DNA from: Saprospira sp. CCB-QB6
GTDB lineage: Bacteria > Bacteroidota > Bacteroidia > Chitinophagales > Saprospiraceae
NCBI RefSeq assembly: GCF_028464065.1
Contig: NZ_CP116808.1
Location: 4,121,501-4,185,500, forward strand
DNA length: 64,000 nucleotides
Direction: 5' to 3'
Positions 1 through 6,907 of the stretch are shown piece by piece; positions within the stretch are counted from its first letter, which is position 1, and each line of letters opens with the position of its first letter. The translations under genes and the position numbers were made by a program. The notes beneath the pieces are model-generated. The model had not been told where the DNA came from and did no database searches. It was given only the letters and a program-made list of their open reading frames with translations.

Positions 1-106
1 AATATAGCTGGAAGATGTACTGACATTTTTTCAAAAAAATATAAGGTTCTAAATCAAGTAGTTGTTAATATATTGTAAAAATATTAGCCTAAAATTCCAA
101 AATGCT

Positions 107-138
107 TTTGGAAAAACAAAAAAGACGCTCTATATTTG
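107..138 (+). promoter_or_regulatory. Bacteroidota-type promoter for the tRNA-Asp pair
   Basis: TTTG at 107-110, a 20-base spacer and TATATTTG at 131-138 match the Bacteroidota primary sigma consensus (TTTG / TAnnTTTG). The predicted start lies about 30 bases before the first tRNA. The same TTTG-N20-TAnnTTTG spacing recurs at 10723 and 49791. The first 106 bases of the window show no gene. Confidence 0.7.
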
Positions 139-172
139 TGCCGCTCTCAAAGGAAAGCAAGAATAAAAAATT

Positions 173-246
173 GGTCTGGTAGTTCAGTTGGTTAGAATAC
201 CTGCCTGTCACGCAGGGGGTCGCGGGTTCGAGTCCCGTCCAGACCG
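173..246 (+). tRNA. tRNA-Asp (GTC)
   Basis: The 74 bases fold as a cloverleaf. The acceptor arms GGTCTGG and CCAGACC pair, the anticodon stem CCTGC/GCAGG carries loop CTGTCAC with anticodon GTC, and the T arm contains GGTTCGAGTCC. Discriminator base is G246. CCA follows at 247-249, so this copy encodes its own 3' end. It is cotranscribed with the identical second copy 31 bases downstream. Confidence 0.97.
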
Positions 247-277
247 CCAATTTTTTCTTAAAAAAGAAGACCTATAT

Positions 278-351
278 GGTCTGGTAGTTCAGTTGGTTAG
301 AATACCTGCCTGTCACGCAGGGGGTCGCGGGTTCGAGTCCCGTCCAGACCG
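278..351 (+). tRNA. tRNA-Asp (GTC), second copy
   Basis: Base-for-base the same 74-nt tRNA as at 173-246, with anticodon GTC. Unlike the first copy it is followed by CTTTTTT, so CCA must be added after transcription. It lies directly before a strong terminator and ends the two-gene transcript. Confidence 0.97.
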
Positions 352-358
352 CTTTTTT

Positions 359-388
359 AAGCCGCAACTTTCGTTGCGGCTTTTTTTT
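359..388 (+). terminator. Rho-independent terminator of the tRNA operon
   Basis: AAGCCGCAAC, loop TTTC and GTTGCGGCTT form a perfect 10-bp stem followed by eight T, just after the second tRNA-Asp. Confidence 0.9.
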
Positions 389-438
389 GCTTAAATATAA
401 ATTTTAAGCCCATTTCTCGATCTCCATATAATTGGGTA

Positions 439-464
439 CTAAAAAACCTCATTGGCTGAGGTTT
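439..464 (-). terminator. Terminator of the small secreted-peptide gene
   Basis: Read on the minus strand, AAACCTCA and TGAGGTTT form an 8-bp stem followed by a run of T. It lies about 25 bases past the stop of the small ORF at 490-621, which supports that ORF being transcribed. Confidence 0.6.
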
Positions 465-489
465 CTTTCCATTCCGTCCTGTTCCCCTC

Positions 490-621
490 TTAATCTGTCA
501 TCATCGCAAACTGATTATAATCTCGCCAAAATTGGTCATTTTCTTCCTGCGCTTGCAGATTTCCCATAAAAATCAAAAAGCTAAATACACTGAGGAGGTA
601 AATTCTTACTGACATAGACAT
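490..621 (-). CDS. Small secreted peptide, 43 aa, function unknown
   Basis: A 43-codon reading frame runs from ATG at 621 to TAA at 490-492. It starts MSMSVRIYLL, continues with a hydrophobic segment (about residues 5-22) and has a good signal-peptidase I site, LQA-Q, near residues 23-25. The mature part would be only about 18-20 residues, acidic and aromatic (EENDQFWRDYNQF). ATG at 615 is an alternative start. A rho-independent terminator follows on the same strand. No family is recognised. Signal peptide plus terminator make it more than a chance frame, but it could also be a decayed gene. Confidence 0.5.
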   Translation of the reverse strand: MSMSVRIYLLSVFSFLIFMGNLQAQEENDQFWRDYNQFAMMTD

Positions 622-697
622 TCGTTTTAGTTTTTCTTCAATAGTTCAAAGAAAAAGCACAACGGACCAACCTATCTGTACAGTTTTTTTTTTTTTT

Positions 698-857
698 GGG
701 GCTGCCCCTACGCTTCGCTTGGGTCGGGCTATGTCGCAGCTCGCTATTACTTGCTTCGCTGCGTCGGCTCCCGTTGGTCGGGTCGCTCGGCCCTGCGCAA
801 AAAACAAGTTTTTTGCTTGGTCTGCGGCTGTGCCGCACTGCCTACCATCGCTAGGCC
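698..857 (+). repeat. Structured intergenic repeat R1 (subtype GGGGCTG)
   Basis: First of 18 copies of the GC-rich structured repeat. Hairpin 2 is GCAAAAAAC/GTTTTTTGC and hairpin 3 is TGCGGC/GCCGCA. The 3' end is CGCTAGGCC. This copy is the longest, with extra bases between the GCTCGC and GCTCGG linkers, and the only one whose outer arms (GGGGCTG, CTAGGCC) do not pair well. The following 30 bases, GCTCAACGGTC then a T-rich run, recur after R12. Confidence 0.8.
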
Positions 858-932
858 GCTCAACGGTCTTTTTTCTTTTGGCTGTTTTCTTCGGCGGTTT
901 TGAGAAAATTATTTTTCTCTACGATTTCTAGT

Positions 933-1035
933 ACCAATGGGTTAAAACCCACAGCAAAAAGGGAGGCCATTCTACATCCAAAAAAATGAGCCGACGGTTA
1001 AAACCATCGGCTCATAACATCTAGCAGAAAAAATT
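933..1035 (+). repeat. Two-palindrome composite repeat, copy 1
   Basis: About 103 bases nearly identical to 20954-21056. It contains TGGGTTAAAACCCA at 938-951 and a 30-base near-perfect palindrome at 986-1015 with arms ATGAGCCGA and TCGGCTCAT around GGTTAAAACC. Between them is the shared text TTCTACATCC. The rest of 622-1216 holds R1, a fragment of the CTAATTGAAAG module at 1111-1137, and nothing else recognisable. Confidence 0.75.
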
Positions 1036-1216
1036 GTGGTAAAAAATCCATTCATTACCATCAGGCCAGTTTTTTTCCAAGAGATATTTTTGTCCTTGTT
1101 TTTTATCCAGTTGCTAATTGAAAGCCGCTATTTGAAAATCATTTTTTTAAGCCAAAGCTAATGCACTGTAAAAATATTTAATTACTTTAAAGTCTTTACA
1201 AACCAATACACTTCCT

Positions 1217-1648
1217 ATGTCTAAACTATATCACACCAAAAGAAAAAGATACAAGTCAGCCTCTAGTTGTAAATCTATAGAGCTTGTTCATAATACTCAG
1301 GATGATTCCACATTCGAGGATTTACCTTTAGATGATGTTCCTCTTATTGTTTCTGCCAAAAAAGGGGAACAACTCCTAATTACACTTAATGCTCCTGATA
1401 CTTGGAATAATGGAAAAGAAAATAATGCAGGAACCTGGTTTGCGATTGAGGTCAATGACCAAATAATTGGTAAGGGTGTCTATTTTACTGGACAAAAAGG
1501 TCAAAGAGTTCCTATCAGTATACAAGCTGTTTATGAAGTAACAGAAGATGCCAATTTAAAAGTGAAAGGAAAATGGGCCGTTTGTAATAATGGAAAGTCT
1601 TTTATTGGTGCTTTTTCTGAGACGACCTTGACTGTGCTTAAAGTTTAA
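1217..1648 (+). CDS. Hypothetical protein, 143 aa
   Basis: Complete frame starting MSKLYHTKRKRYKS, with a basic N-terminus but no signal peptide. The C-terminal two thirds alternate polar and hydrophobic residues in a pattern expected of a beta-sandwich (LLITLNAPDTWNN, GTWFAIEVND, GVYFTGQKG, TTLTVLKV). No catalytic motif is visible and I do not recognise the family. It stands alone, preceded by about 180 bases without a repeat and followed by its own terminator. Base composition is more AT-rich than the neighbouring housekeeping genes, which may mean it was acquired. Confidence 0.7.
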   Translation: MSKLYHTKRKRYKSASSCKSIELVHNTQDDSTFEDLPLDDVPLIVSAKKGEQLLITLNAPDTWNNGKENNAGTWFAIEVNDQIIGKGVYFTGQKGQRVPISIQAVYEVTEDANLKVKGKWAVCNNGKSFIGAFSETTLTVLKV

Positions 1649-1672
1649 GCAAAAACTTTCAACCTTATTCTT

Positions 1673-1701
1673 ATCTCCCTGCTTTAAGGGAGATTTTTTT
1701 T
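1673..1701 (+). terminator. Terminator after 1217-1648
   Basis: ATCTCCCT and AGGGAGAT form a stem around a short loop, followed by eight T ending at 1701. Confidence 0.85.
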
Positions 1702-1702
1702 G

Positions 1703-1963
1703 TTATACGGCTAGTTTAAAAGCATATTTTTCGGCTGAGTTGTACAATAATTCCCCGCCTTTTAGCAAAACTTGATAATAGTTGCTTAAAAAGCGATTTA
1801 ATAAATCCACAGGTTGTTTGATCGCAATCAATTTGTGACTTTTTCTAGTCTTTGTCTGTTGGTCCAACTGTTTTTGCGGCAAATCTTTTTGAGACGGTCC
1901 TTTTAATAGGCCCAAGGCTAAAAGTTGCTCATAAATGAGTGCTAGTTCGGCAACTTCTTCCAA
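1703..1963 (-). CDS. Downstream half of a probable frameshifted small protein
   Basis: An 86-codon frame whose first usable start is TTG at 1963. It overlaps the preceding ORF by 22 bases in another frame. The protein is helical and leucine-rich at its start (EEVAELALIYEQLLALGLL) and basic in the middle. Reading upstream in this frame continues without a stop into sequence that matches the sense of the upstream ORF, so the two are more easily explained as one gene of about 150 codons interrupted by a one-base shift at the TTTT near 1966-1969. A translationally coupled pair is the alternative. Confidence 0.5.
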   Translation of the reverse strand: MEEVAELALIYEQLLALGLLKGPSQKDLPQKQLDQQTKTRKSHKLIAIKQPVDLLNRFLSNYYQVLLKGGELLYNSAEKYAFKLAV

Positions 1964-2157
1964 AATGGCTGTAGGTTGCCCAGTGCCTTAAAAATGAGCA
2001 AGAATTCGGCAAATAGAAATTTTCTACGACCAATAAATTCTTCCAGACCTGCAGCCCGTAGACGTTTGCGCAAAGTGGGATAAGAAATGCCATAAAAAGC
2101 TTTGAGCATTTTCTTGCTTAATTTATAATCCTGCATTTTTTCTTGGAGACTCATCAT
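1942..2157 (-). CDS. Small helix-turn-helix-like protein (upstream half)
   Basis: 71 codons starting MMSLQEKMQDYKLSK. Residues about 13-40 (KLSKKMLKAFYGISYPTLRK) have the spacing of a helix-turn-helix, where the second helix would be YPTLRKRLRAAG. The C-terminus NLQPFWKKLPN looks like an out-of-frame tail: the other frame there reads AILEEVAELAL and continues for 80 more residues. A DNA-binding role is inferred only from this weak motif. It is divergent from argS, with R2 between them. Confidence 0.5.
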   Translation of the reverse strand: MMSLQEKMQDYKLSKKMLKAFYGISYPTLRKRLRAAGLEEFIGRRKFLFAEFLLIFKALGNLQPFWKKLPN

Positions 2158-2272
2158 GGGGCTATTTTTTTGTTGTTTTTCAAGTTACGCCTAAAAAATG
2201 AAAAGGACAACAGACTGAAGTATAATTTTTTAGATAAAAAAATCCTTCATTTTTAAGCGCAAAACAAAAAAG

Positions 2273-2382
2273 GGGCAGAAAAATCAGTTTGATTTTTCTG
2301 CCCTTGCTAATTGAAAGCTGCTAATTGAAAGGGGGATTTACCTGCCGAAGAAAAAAGCCCTGAGAAAAACTAAGGTTGTGCA
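2273..2382 (+). repeat. Hairpin plus CTAATTGAAAG module before R2
   Basis: GGGCAGAAAAATCA/TGATTTTTCTGCCC forms a 14-bp stem at 2273-2303. It is followed by CTAATTGAAAGCTG, CTAATTGAAAGGGGGATTT and a purine-rich stretch ending AACTAAGGTTGTG, directly abutting R2. The same order appears in reverse after R3 (6502-6630), in decayed form at 19428-19536 and in part before R7 (21066-21153). Confidence 0.7.
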
Positions 2383-2511
2383 GGCCCAGCGCTGCGCAGC
2401 AGTGGCCGCAGGCCAGACCAAGTTTTTTGAGCGCAGCGAAAAAAACGCAGGGCCGAGCGACCAGCGAGCCCCAAAGCGTAGCGGCGGCCAGCTTTGCTGG
2501 CCGCGGGCCCC
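2383..2511 (-). repeat. Structured intergenic repeat R2
   Basis: In element orientation the outer arms are GGCCC and GGGCC. Hairpin 1 is GCGGCCAGC-AAA-GCTGGCCGC and hairpin 2 is GTTTTTTTCGC/GCTCAAAAAAC. Linkers CGCTACGC and GCTCGGCCCTGCG are present. It sits between divergent genes, about 100 bases before argS. Confidence 0.85.
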
Positions 2512-2608
2512 AAAACAAAATACTCCTCCAAAAAAAGAAGATTTTAGGGGCAAAGCTTTTCTTTTCAGTCAACAAAGGTTTTCTTTGCAAAAAATTTAAG
2601 CTAAAGGA

Positions 2609-4543
2609 ATGATTTATATAGAAACAAGACTCAAAACGGCCCTGAAAGAGGGATTGAATACACTTTATGGCCTAGAAAATTTGGCCGACAAACAACTGCA
2701 GATCAATCAGACCCCTAAAAATTTTGAGGGCCAACTTTCTGTATTAGTTTTTCCTTTTGTTCGAGCGGCTCGTAAAAAACCAGAGCAAGTAGCGGAGGAA
2801 GTAGGACAATATTTGCTACAAAACTGTCCAGAAGTGGCTGCTTTTAATGTGGCTAAAGGATTTTGCAATTTGGAAATTGCCGATGTTTATTGGCAAGAAT
2901 TGTTGGCCGAATTGCTTCGCAATCCAAATTATGGACAAGGTGCAGCCAAAGAGAATGAAATTTTGGTCGAATATTCTTCGCCCAATACCAACAAGCCTTT
3001 GCATTTGGGACATATTCGGAATAACCTTTTGGGTTATTCGACTGCTGAATTGCTCAAATTTGCGGGCTACTCGGTAAAAAAAGTGCAAATTATCAATGAT
3101 CGCGGGATTCACATTTGTAAATCTATGTTGGCTTGGCAACTGTTTGGCGAAGGCGAAACCCCAGAAAGCAGTGGATTAAAAGGCGATCATTTGGTGGGCA
3201 AATATTATGTTCGCTTTGAGCAAGCTTTTCAGGCAGAATATAAAATTTGGCAAGCTAGCGAAGCGGGACAAGCTGTTTTTGCAGCCTTTTTAGCCGATGA
3301 GAAAAAATATAAGAAGGCCGTAAAAGAGCTAACAAAAAAATCGGAAGATAAAAAGACGGCCCCTACGGAAGAAGCGATTCAAGCTTACTTTTTTAAGTCA
3401 GTTTATAAAAACAGTTATTTCAATCAGAGTAGTGAATTGGGCCAAAAAGCCAAAGCAATGCTACAAGCTTGGGAGGCTGGCGATGCAGAAGTGCAGGTGC
3501 TTTGGGAAAAAATGAACAATTGGGTTTATGCGGGTTTTGCTTCTACCTATAAACGTTTGGGCGTAGATTTCGACAAAAATTATTATGAGTCGAATACTTA
3601 TCTCAAAGGAAAAGAACTGGTTGAAAATAATTTGAAGAGCGATTCGCCTATCTTTTTCAAAAAAGAAGATGGATCTACTTGGATTGATTTGACGGATGCC
3701 AAATTGGACCAAAAAGCAGTTTTGCGCAAAGATGGTACTTCTATGTACATCACGCAAGATATGGGCACCGCTTTGCTTCGCTACGAAGATTATAAAATGG
3801 ATCGCATGGTCTATGTGGTGGGCAATGAGCAAGAATATCACTTCCAAGTACTTTTTGAAATTTTGAATCGCCTCGGGCAACCTTATGCAAAAAATTGCCA
3901 CCACCTTTCTTATGGTATGGTTGAATTGCCCGAAGGAAAAATGAAATCTCGTGAAGGTACAGTAGTAGATGCCGATGATTTGATGCAAACACTAATTGAT
4001 GAAGTAGCTGAAGCTTCTAATGAGCGCGATATGCTTAGCGCTTTGCCGATTGAAGAACAAAAAGAAATTCATGAGGCCGTTGCTTTGGGTGCACTCAAGT
4101 TTTTCATTTTAAAAGTAGAGCCCAGAAAAGGAATGCTCTTCGATCCTAAAGAGTCTATTGACTTGCAAGGACAAACGGGCCCTTATATTCAGAATGCTTT
4201 TGTTCGCTGCCAATCGGTGCAAAGAGCTTTTGCTGAGAAAAACTTTAGCAAAACCACTTATGCAGAGTATCAACTGGCGCCCATCGAAAGAGAATTATTG
4301 TTAAACATTGAGCTGTTTCCGAATTTAGTACAAAGAGCAGCCGAGCAATATAATCCAGCTGAAATTGCCAACTACCTTTATCAATTGGCCAAAACTTATC
4401 ATCAGTTTTGGAATATTGTAAAAATTCTAGATGCTGATGCGCCTCAAGCGAGTAGTTTCCGTCTAGATCTTAGCCAAGCTGTAGCTCAAGTGATTGAACA
4501 AGCTGGGGCTATTTTAGGTATGAAAATGCCAAGTCGGATGTAA
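2609..4543 (+). CDS. argS: Arginyl-tRNA synthetase
   Basis: Class I aminoacyl-tRNA synthetase that charges tRNA-Arg with arginine using ATP in the cytoplasm. At 644 aa it is somewhat longer than the usual 550-600. An N-terminal Arg-S domain occupies about residues 1-95, followed by NTNKPLHLGHIRNN with the HIGH-type motif HLGH at 132-135. The KMSKS-equivalent loop is KMKSR at 444-448, within EGKMKSREGTVV. The C-terminal anticodon-binding helical domain includes QTGPYIQNAFVR and ends GMKMPSRM. The ATG at 2609 fits the family start. The extra length lies in an insert of charged residues around 230-265. Monocistronic as far as can be seen. Confidence 0.97.
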   Translation: MIYIETRLKTALKEGLNTLYGLENLADKQLQINQTPKNFEGQLSVLVFPFVRAARKKPEQVAEEVGQYLLQNCPEVAAFNVAKGFCNLEIADVYWQELLAELLRNPNYGQGAAKENEILVEYSSPNTNKPLHLGHIRNNLLGYSTAELLKFAGYSVKKVQIINDRGIHICKSMLAWQLFGEGETPESSGLKGDHLVGKYYVRFEQAFQAEYKIWQASEAGQAVFAAFLADEKKYKKAVKELTKKSEDKKTAPTEEAIQAYFFKSVYKNSYFNQSSELGQKAKAMLQAWEAGDAEVQVLWEKMNNWVYAGFASTYKRLGVDFDKNYYESNTYLKGKELVENNLKSDSPIFFKKEDGSTWIDLTDAKLDQKAVLRKDGTSMYITQDMGTALLRYEDYKMDRMVYVVGNEQEYHFQVLFEILNRLGQPYAKNCHHLSYGMVELPEGKMKSREGTVVDADDLMQTLIDEVAEASNERDMLSALPIEEQKEIHEAVALGALKFFILKVEPRKGMLFDPKESIDLQGQTGPYIQNAFVRCQSVQRAFAEKNFSKTTYAEYQLAPIERELLLNIELFPNLVQRAAEQYNPAEIANYLYQLAKTYHQFWNIVKILDADAPQASSFRLDLSQAVAQVIEQAGAILGMKMPSRM

Positions 4544-4629
4544 TTTTTTATTTTATTTTACTTTTTTTTAAAAAAAAGTGCTAGTATTGCGCCCAATATT
4601 TTTTAATTACTTATAATAATTTCAAACAA

Positions 4630-5130
4630 ATGAAACAGTTTGTTCGTCTTTCTCTCCTTATGCTAATCGTTTTTAGCTTGGGTTCTTGCCAACAGCGCAT
4701 GGTTGACTTTACCATCATTTCTACAAAAAATGTAGATCTTAGCAATGCAGCAAATTTCAAAAAGGGAAAGGAGCGTGTTACAGGAAAGGACATTGCTCAC
4801 ATTATCTTAATTATTCCTACAGGTTTTCCTAACCTAAAGGAAGCTATTGATAGAGCTATTGAAGTAACTCCTGGTGCAGTTGCTCTAACTGATGGAGTTA
4901 TCTATTCTAAATCTTTCTACTTTTTGCTTTATGGCCAAAATGGTTTCATTGTAGAAGGTACACCCCTTATCGATCCTTCACTTACTAGCAATGAGCAGGA
5001 AGACTTCCCTGCCTATGCAAAAGTTACTTATGACAAAAAAGGTAACTATGTAGTAGAAGAACTTACTGAAGAAGAATATGCTACTTACAAGAAAAAATTT
5101 GTTCCTAAGGCTCTTAAGTCAACTATCTAG
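4630..5130 (+). CDS. Lipoprotein of unknown function, 166 aa
   Basis: Starts MKQFVRLSLLMLIVFSLGSC. This is a type II signal peptide with lipobox LGSC and the lipidated Cys at residue 20, so it should be membrane anchored. The mature part begins with a conserved-looking segment TIISTKNVDLSNAANF, then a nucleotide-loop-free alpha/beta region, and ends in a charged tail. I recall similar short lipoproteins in Bacteroidota but cannot name the family. It is a single gene with a bidirectional terminator shared with the convergent reductase gene. Confidence 0.8.
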   Translation: MKQFVRLSLLMLIVFSLGSCQQRMVDFTIISTKNVDLSNAANFKKGKERVTGKDIAHIILIIPTGFPNLKEAIDRAIEVTPGAVALTDGVIYSKSFYFLLYGQNGFIVEGTPLIDPSLTSNEQEDFPAYAKVTYDKKGNYVVEELTEEEYATYKKKFVPKALKSTI

Positions 5131-5152
5131 GATAAGTTTTTTCCTTAAATAA

Positions 5153-5186
5153 AAAAGCCCATGCAGAAATTCTGCATGGGCTTTTA
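5153..5186. terminator. Bidirectional terminator
   Basis: AGCCCATGCAGA-AAT-TCTGCATGGGCT is a perfect 12-bp stem flanked by A6 on the left and T4 on the right. It serves the convergent genes 4630-5130 (+) and 5206-6258 (-). Confidence 0.9.
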
Positions 5187-5205
5187 CTTTATATAAATAT
5201 TCTAG

Positions 5206-6258
5206 TTACAAAATCTTTGCATCAATTAAGGCTTGCAAACTATCCTGCATTGTTTTTTGCAAGGGCAAAAATTCCATATTCAATTCTTTACGAATTTTGT
5301 TGGTATTTGCTTTAAAAACATGTCCTACATTATTTTGTACAAATTTTCTTGTCATTGCCGAGTTGACCATTGGCCCTACTAACCAAATTAACCATTTGGG
5401 CGCCACTTTTTTCGGTAAGGGATAATTTTCGTACTTGGGCAAAAGTGTTTGACTGGCCGTATAGATGTCGCTATTGTGTCCCACCGTAATATAACGTCCT
5501 TTTGCATTGGGGTAAAAAGCAGCCCGAAAATGTGCTTCGGCTACATCACGCACATCAACGATGCCCATCCCCAATTTTGGCGCTCCCATTTTAAAGGTCC
5601 CATCGCCAAGTTGTTTCATAATCGTAAAACTTTCTGAAGTTGTTGCTTTTGGATTAAGTGGCGGCCCCATGACTAATGCAGGGTTAATGGTCACCAACTC
5701 CCAACGATTTTGCGCCTTTTGCATTTCCCAAGCTTTTTTCTCCGCCAAAGTTTTGGAGTAAGAATAAGGCTGATACTTTAGAGAAGCAGTTGTATTCCAA
5801 ATTTTCTCAGTCAATTCGCCATTCGGATAACCTTTACATTCTGAAGCATCTGTATAAATAGCGGCGCAACTACTAGTCAAAACTACACGCTGCACCGATG
5901 GTGTTTGATTGACAGCAATCAAAATATTTTCTGTTCCTTTTACTGCTGGCTCAATCAAATCTTTTTGCGGATCTTTTACATTACTAATAAAAGGTGAAGC
6001 CGTATGAAAAACAACAGAGCAGCCCTGCATGGCCTCAAAATAAGCCCCTTTGGTTAATAAGTCGGCCTTAAAATATTTTATTTCGCCTGGACTATTAGCG
6101 GCCAATTTATCCAAATGCGCTGTTTTTTTCTTGTTGTCGGGCTGACGCACTGCTGCATGCACGGTCAAACCTTCTTCCAATAATTTTTTTACCAACCATC
6201 CTGCTACATACCCCGTAGCTCCTGTCACCATTACTGGCTTCGTTTTATCAATTTGCAT
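5206..6258 (-). CDS. NAD(P)-dependent extended SDR, dihydroflavonol-4-reductase-like
   Basis: 350 aa from ATG at 6258. The frame stays open further upstream to 6534, but those codons are R3 repeat sequence and are not counted. The Rossmann motif is TGATGYVAG near residues 12-20. The core continues with the SDR pattern VVLTSSCAAIY and the catalytic YSYSK motif in QPYSYSKTLAEKKAW. The length and motifs fit the extended SDR group that includes dihydroflavonol reductases and related aldehyde or ketone reductases. The substrate cannot be told from sequence. Cytoplasmic, and likely a single-gene unit. Confidence 0.9.
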   Translation of the reverse strand: MQIDKTKPVMVTGATGYVAGWLVKKLLEEGLTVHAAVRQPDNKKKTAHLDKLAANSPGEIKYFKADLLTKGAYFEAMQGCSVVFHTASPFISNVKDPQKDLIEPAVKGTENILIAVNQTPSVQRVVLTSSCAAIYTDASECKGYPNGELTEKIWNTTASLKYQPYSYSKTLAEKKAWEMQKAQNRWELVTINPALVMGPPLNPKATTSESFTIMKQLGDGTFKMGAPKLGMGIVDVRDVAEAHFRAAFYPNAKGRYITVGHNSDIYTASQTLLPKYENYPLPKKVAPKWLIWLVGPMVNSAMTRKFVQNNVGHVFKANTNKIRKELNMEFLPLQKTMQDSLQALIDAKIL

Positions 6259-6373
6259 AATTCCTTTGTTTTTGTTGCATGACAAAGATCTCGCATAAAA
6301 AATAAACCGCCCCACATAAAAAAAGGAAAAAAGAACATAAATCTCTGCATTTTTATTTTTGTCTGCTGAATTT

Positions 6374-6501
6374 GGGGCCTCCGCCTCGCTACGCTCGTCG
6401 GCGCTACGCTTTGGGGCTCGCAGGTCTGCTCGGCCCTGCGCAAAAAAACAAGTTTTTTGCTGGGTCTGCGGCTTCGCCGCCCCCTTTCGCATCGCTAGGC
6501 C
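6374..6501 (+). repeat. Structured intergenic repeat R3
   Basis: Outer arms GGCCT/AGGCC. Hairpin 1 is built on CGCC/GGCG, hairpin 2 is GCAAAAAA/TTTTTTGC and hairpin 3 is GCGGC-TTC-GCCGC. Linkers GCGCTACGCTTTGGGGCTCGC and GCTCGGCCCTGCG are present. It lies in the divergent region between the reductase gene and gldG. Confidence 0.85.
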
Positions 6502-6630
6502 AAAAGGCTCGCTTCGCTCGCCTTTTTTGCACAACCATCTTTTTTTCTTTGGTCCTCAAATTCCCTTTCAATTAGCGGCTTTCAATTAGTGAGGGGCAGA
6601 AAAATCAGTTTGATTTTTCTGCCTTTTTTT
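6502..6630 (-). repeat. Hairpin plus CTAATTGAAAG module after R3
   Basis: The reverse-oriented counterpart of 2273-2382: CTAATTGAAAG repeats at about 6567-6590 and the hairpin GGCAGAAAAATCA/TGATTTTTCTGCC at 6595-6622, followed by T7. The rest of the gap up to gldG (6631-6907) shows no gene. It contains a GTTG-N17-AATTTTTG sequence at 6833-6861 that is only a weak promoter candidate. Confidence 0.65.
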
Positions 6631-6907
6631 ATTTACCCTTCAAATTTAGGTTTTTAAAAAAGTCTGCGCTTTTAGCCAAAAATTTAGAGCGCACCAACAA
6701 AATCTAGTTTAGTTTTTTTTACTAAAAAATTCAAGCCGAAGAAAAAGAGCTAATTGCTCAGGCGATAATTTATCTGCCAAGCAAAACCCTCTTCTTTTCG
6801 CAGAAGAACAAATTTTTCAGAATGCCCAAAGGGTTGTATCTTGAGCCCCTTAGAATTTTTGAGCACACTATTAAAGTGTCTCTATCACCACTTCTAATTG
6901 TTATCCG

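Noticed and set aside
188-394. Open frame across the tRNA genes
   Set aside because: It is two readings of the same tRNA-Asp sequence.
2321-2612. Four overlapping open frames of 70-90 codons on both strands
   Set aside because: They are translations of repeat R2. The same kind of frames appears in every GC-rich repeat copy because stop codons are rare there.
6259-6534. N-terminal extension of the reductase gene
   Set aside because: The extra 92 codons read through R3 and the AT-rich leader. The Rossmann motif begins properly after the ATG at 6258.
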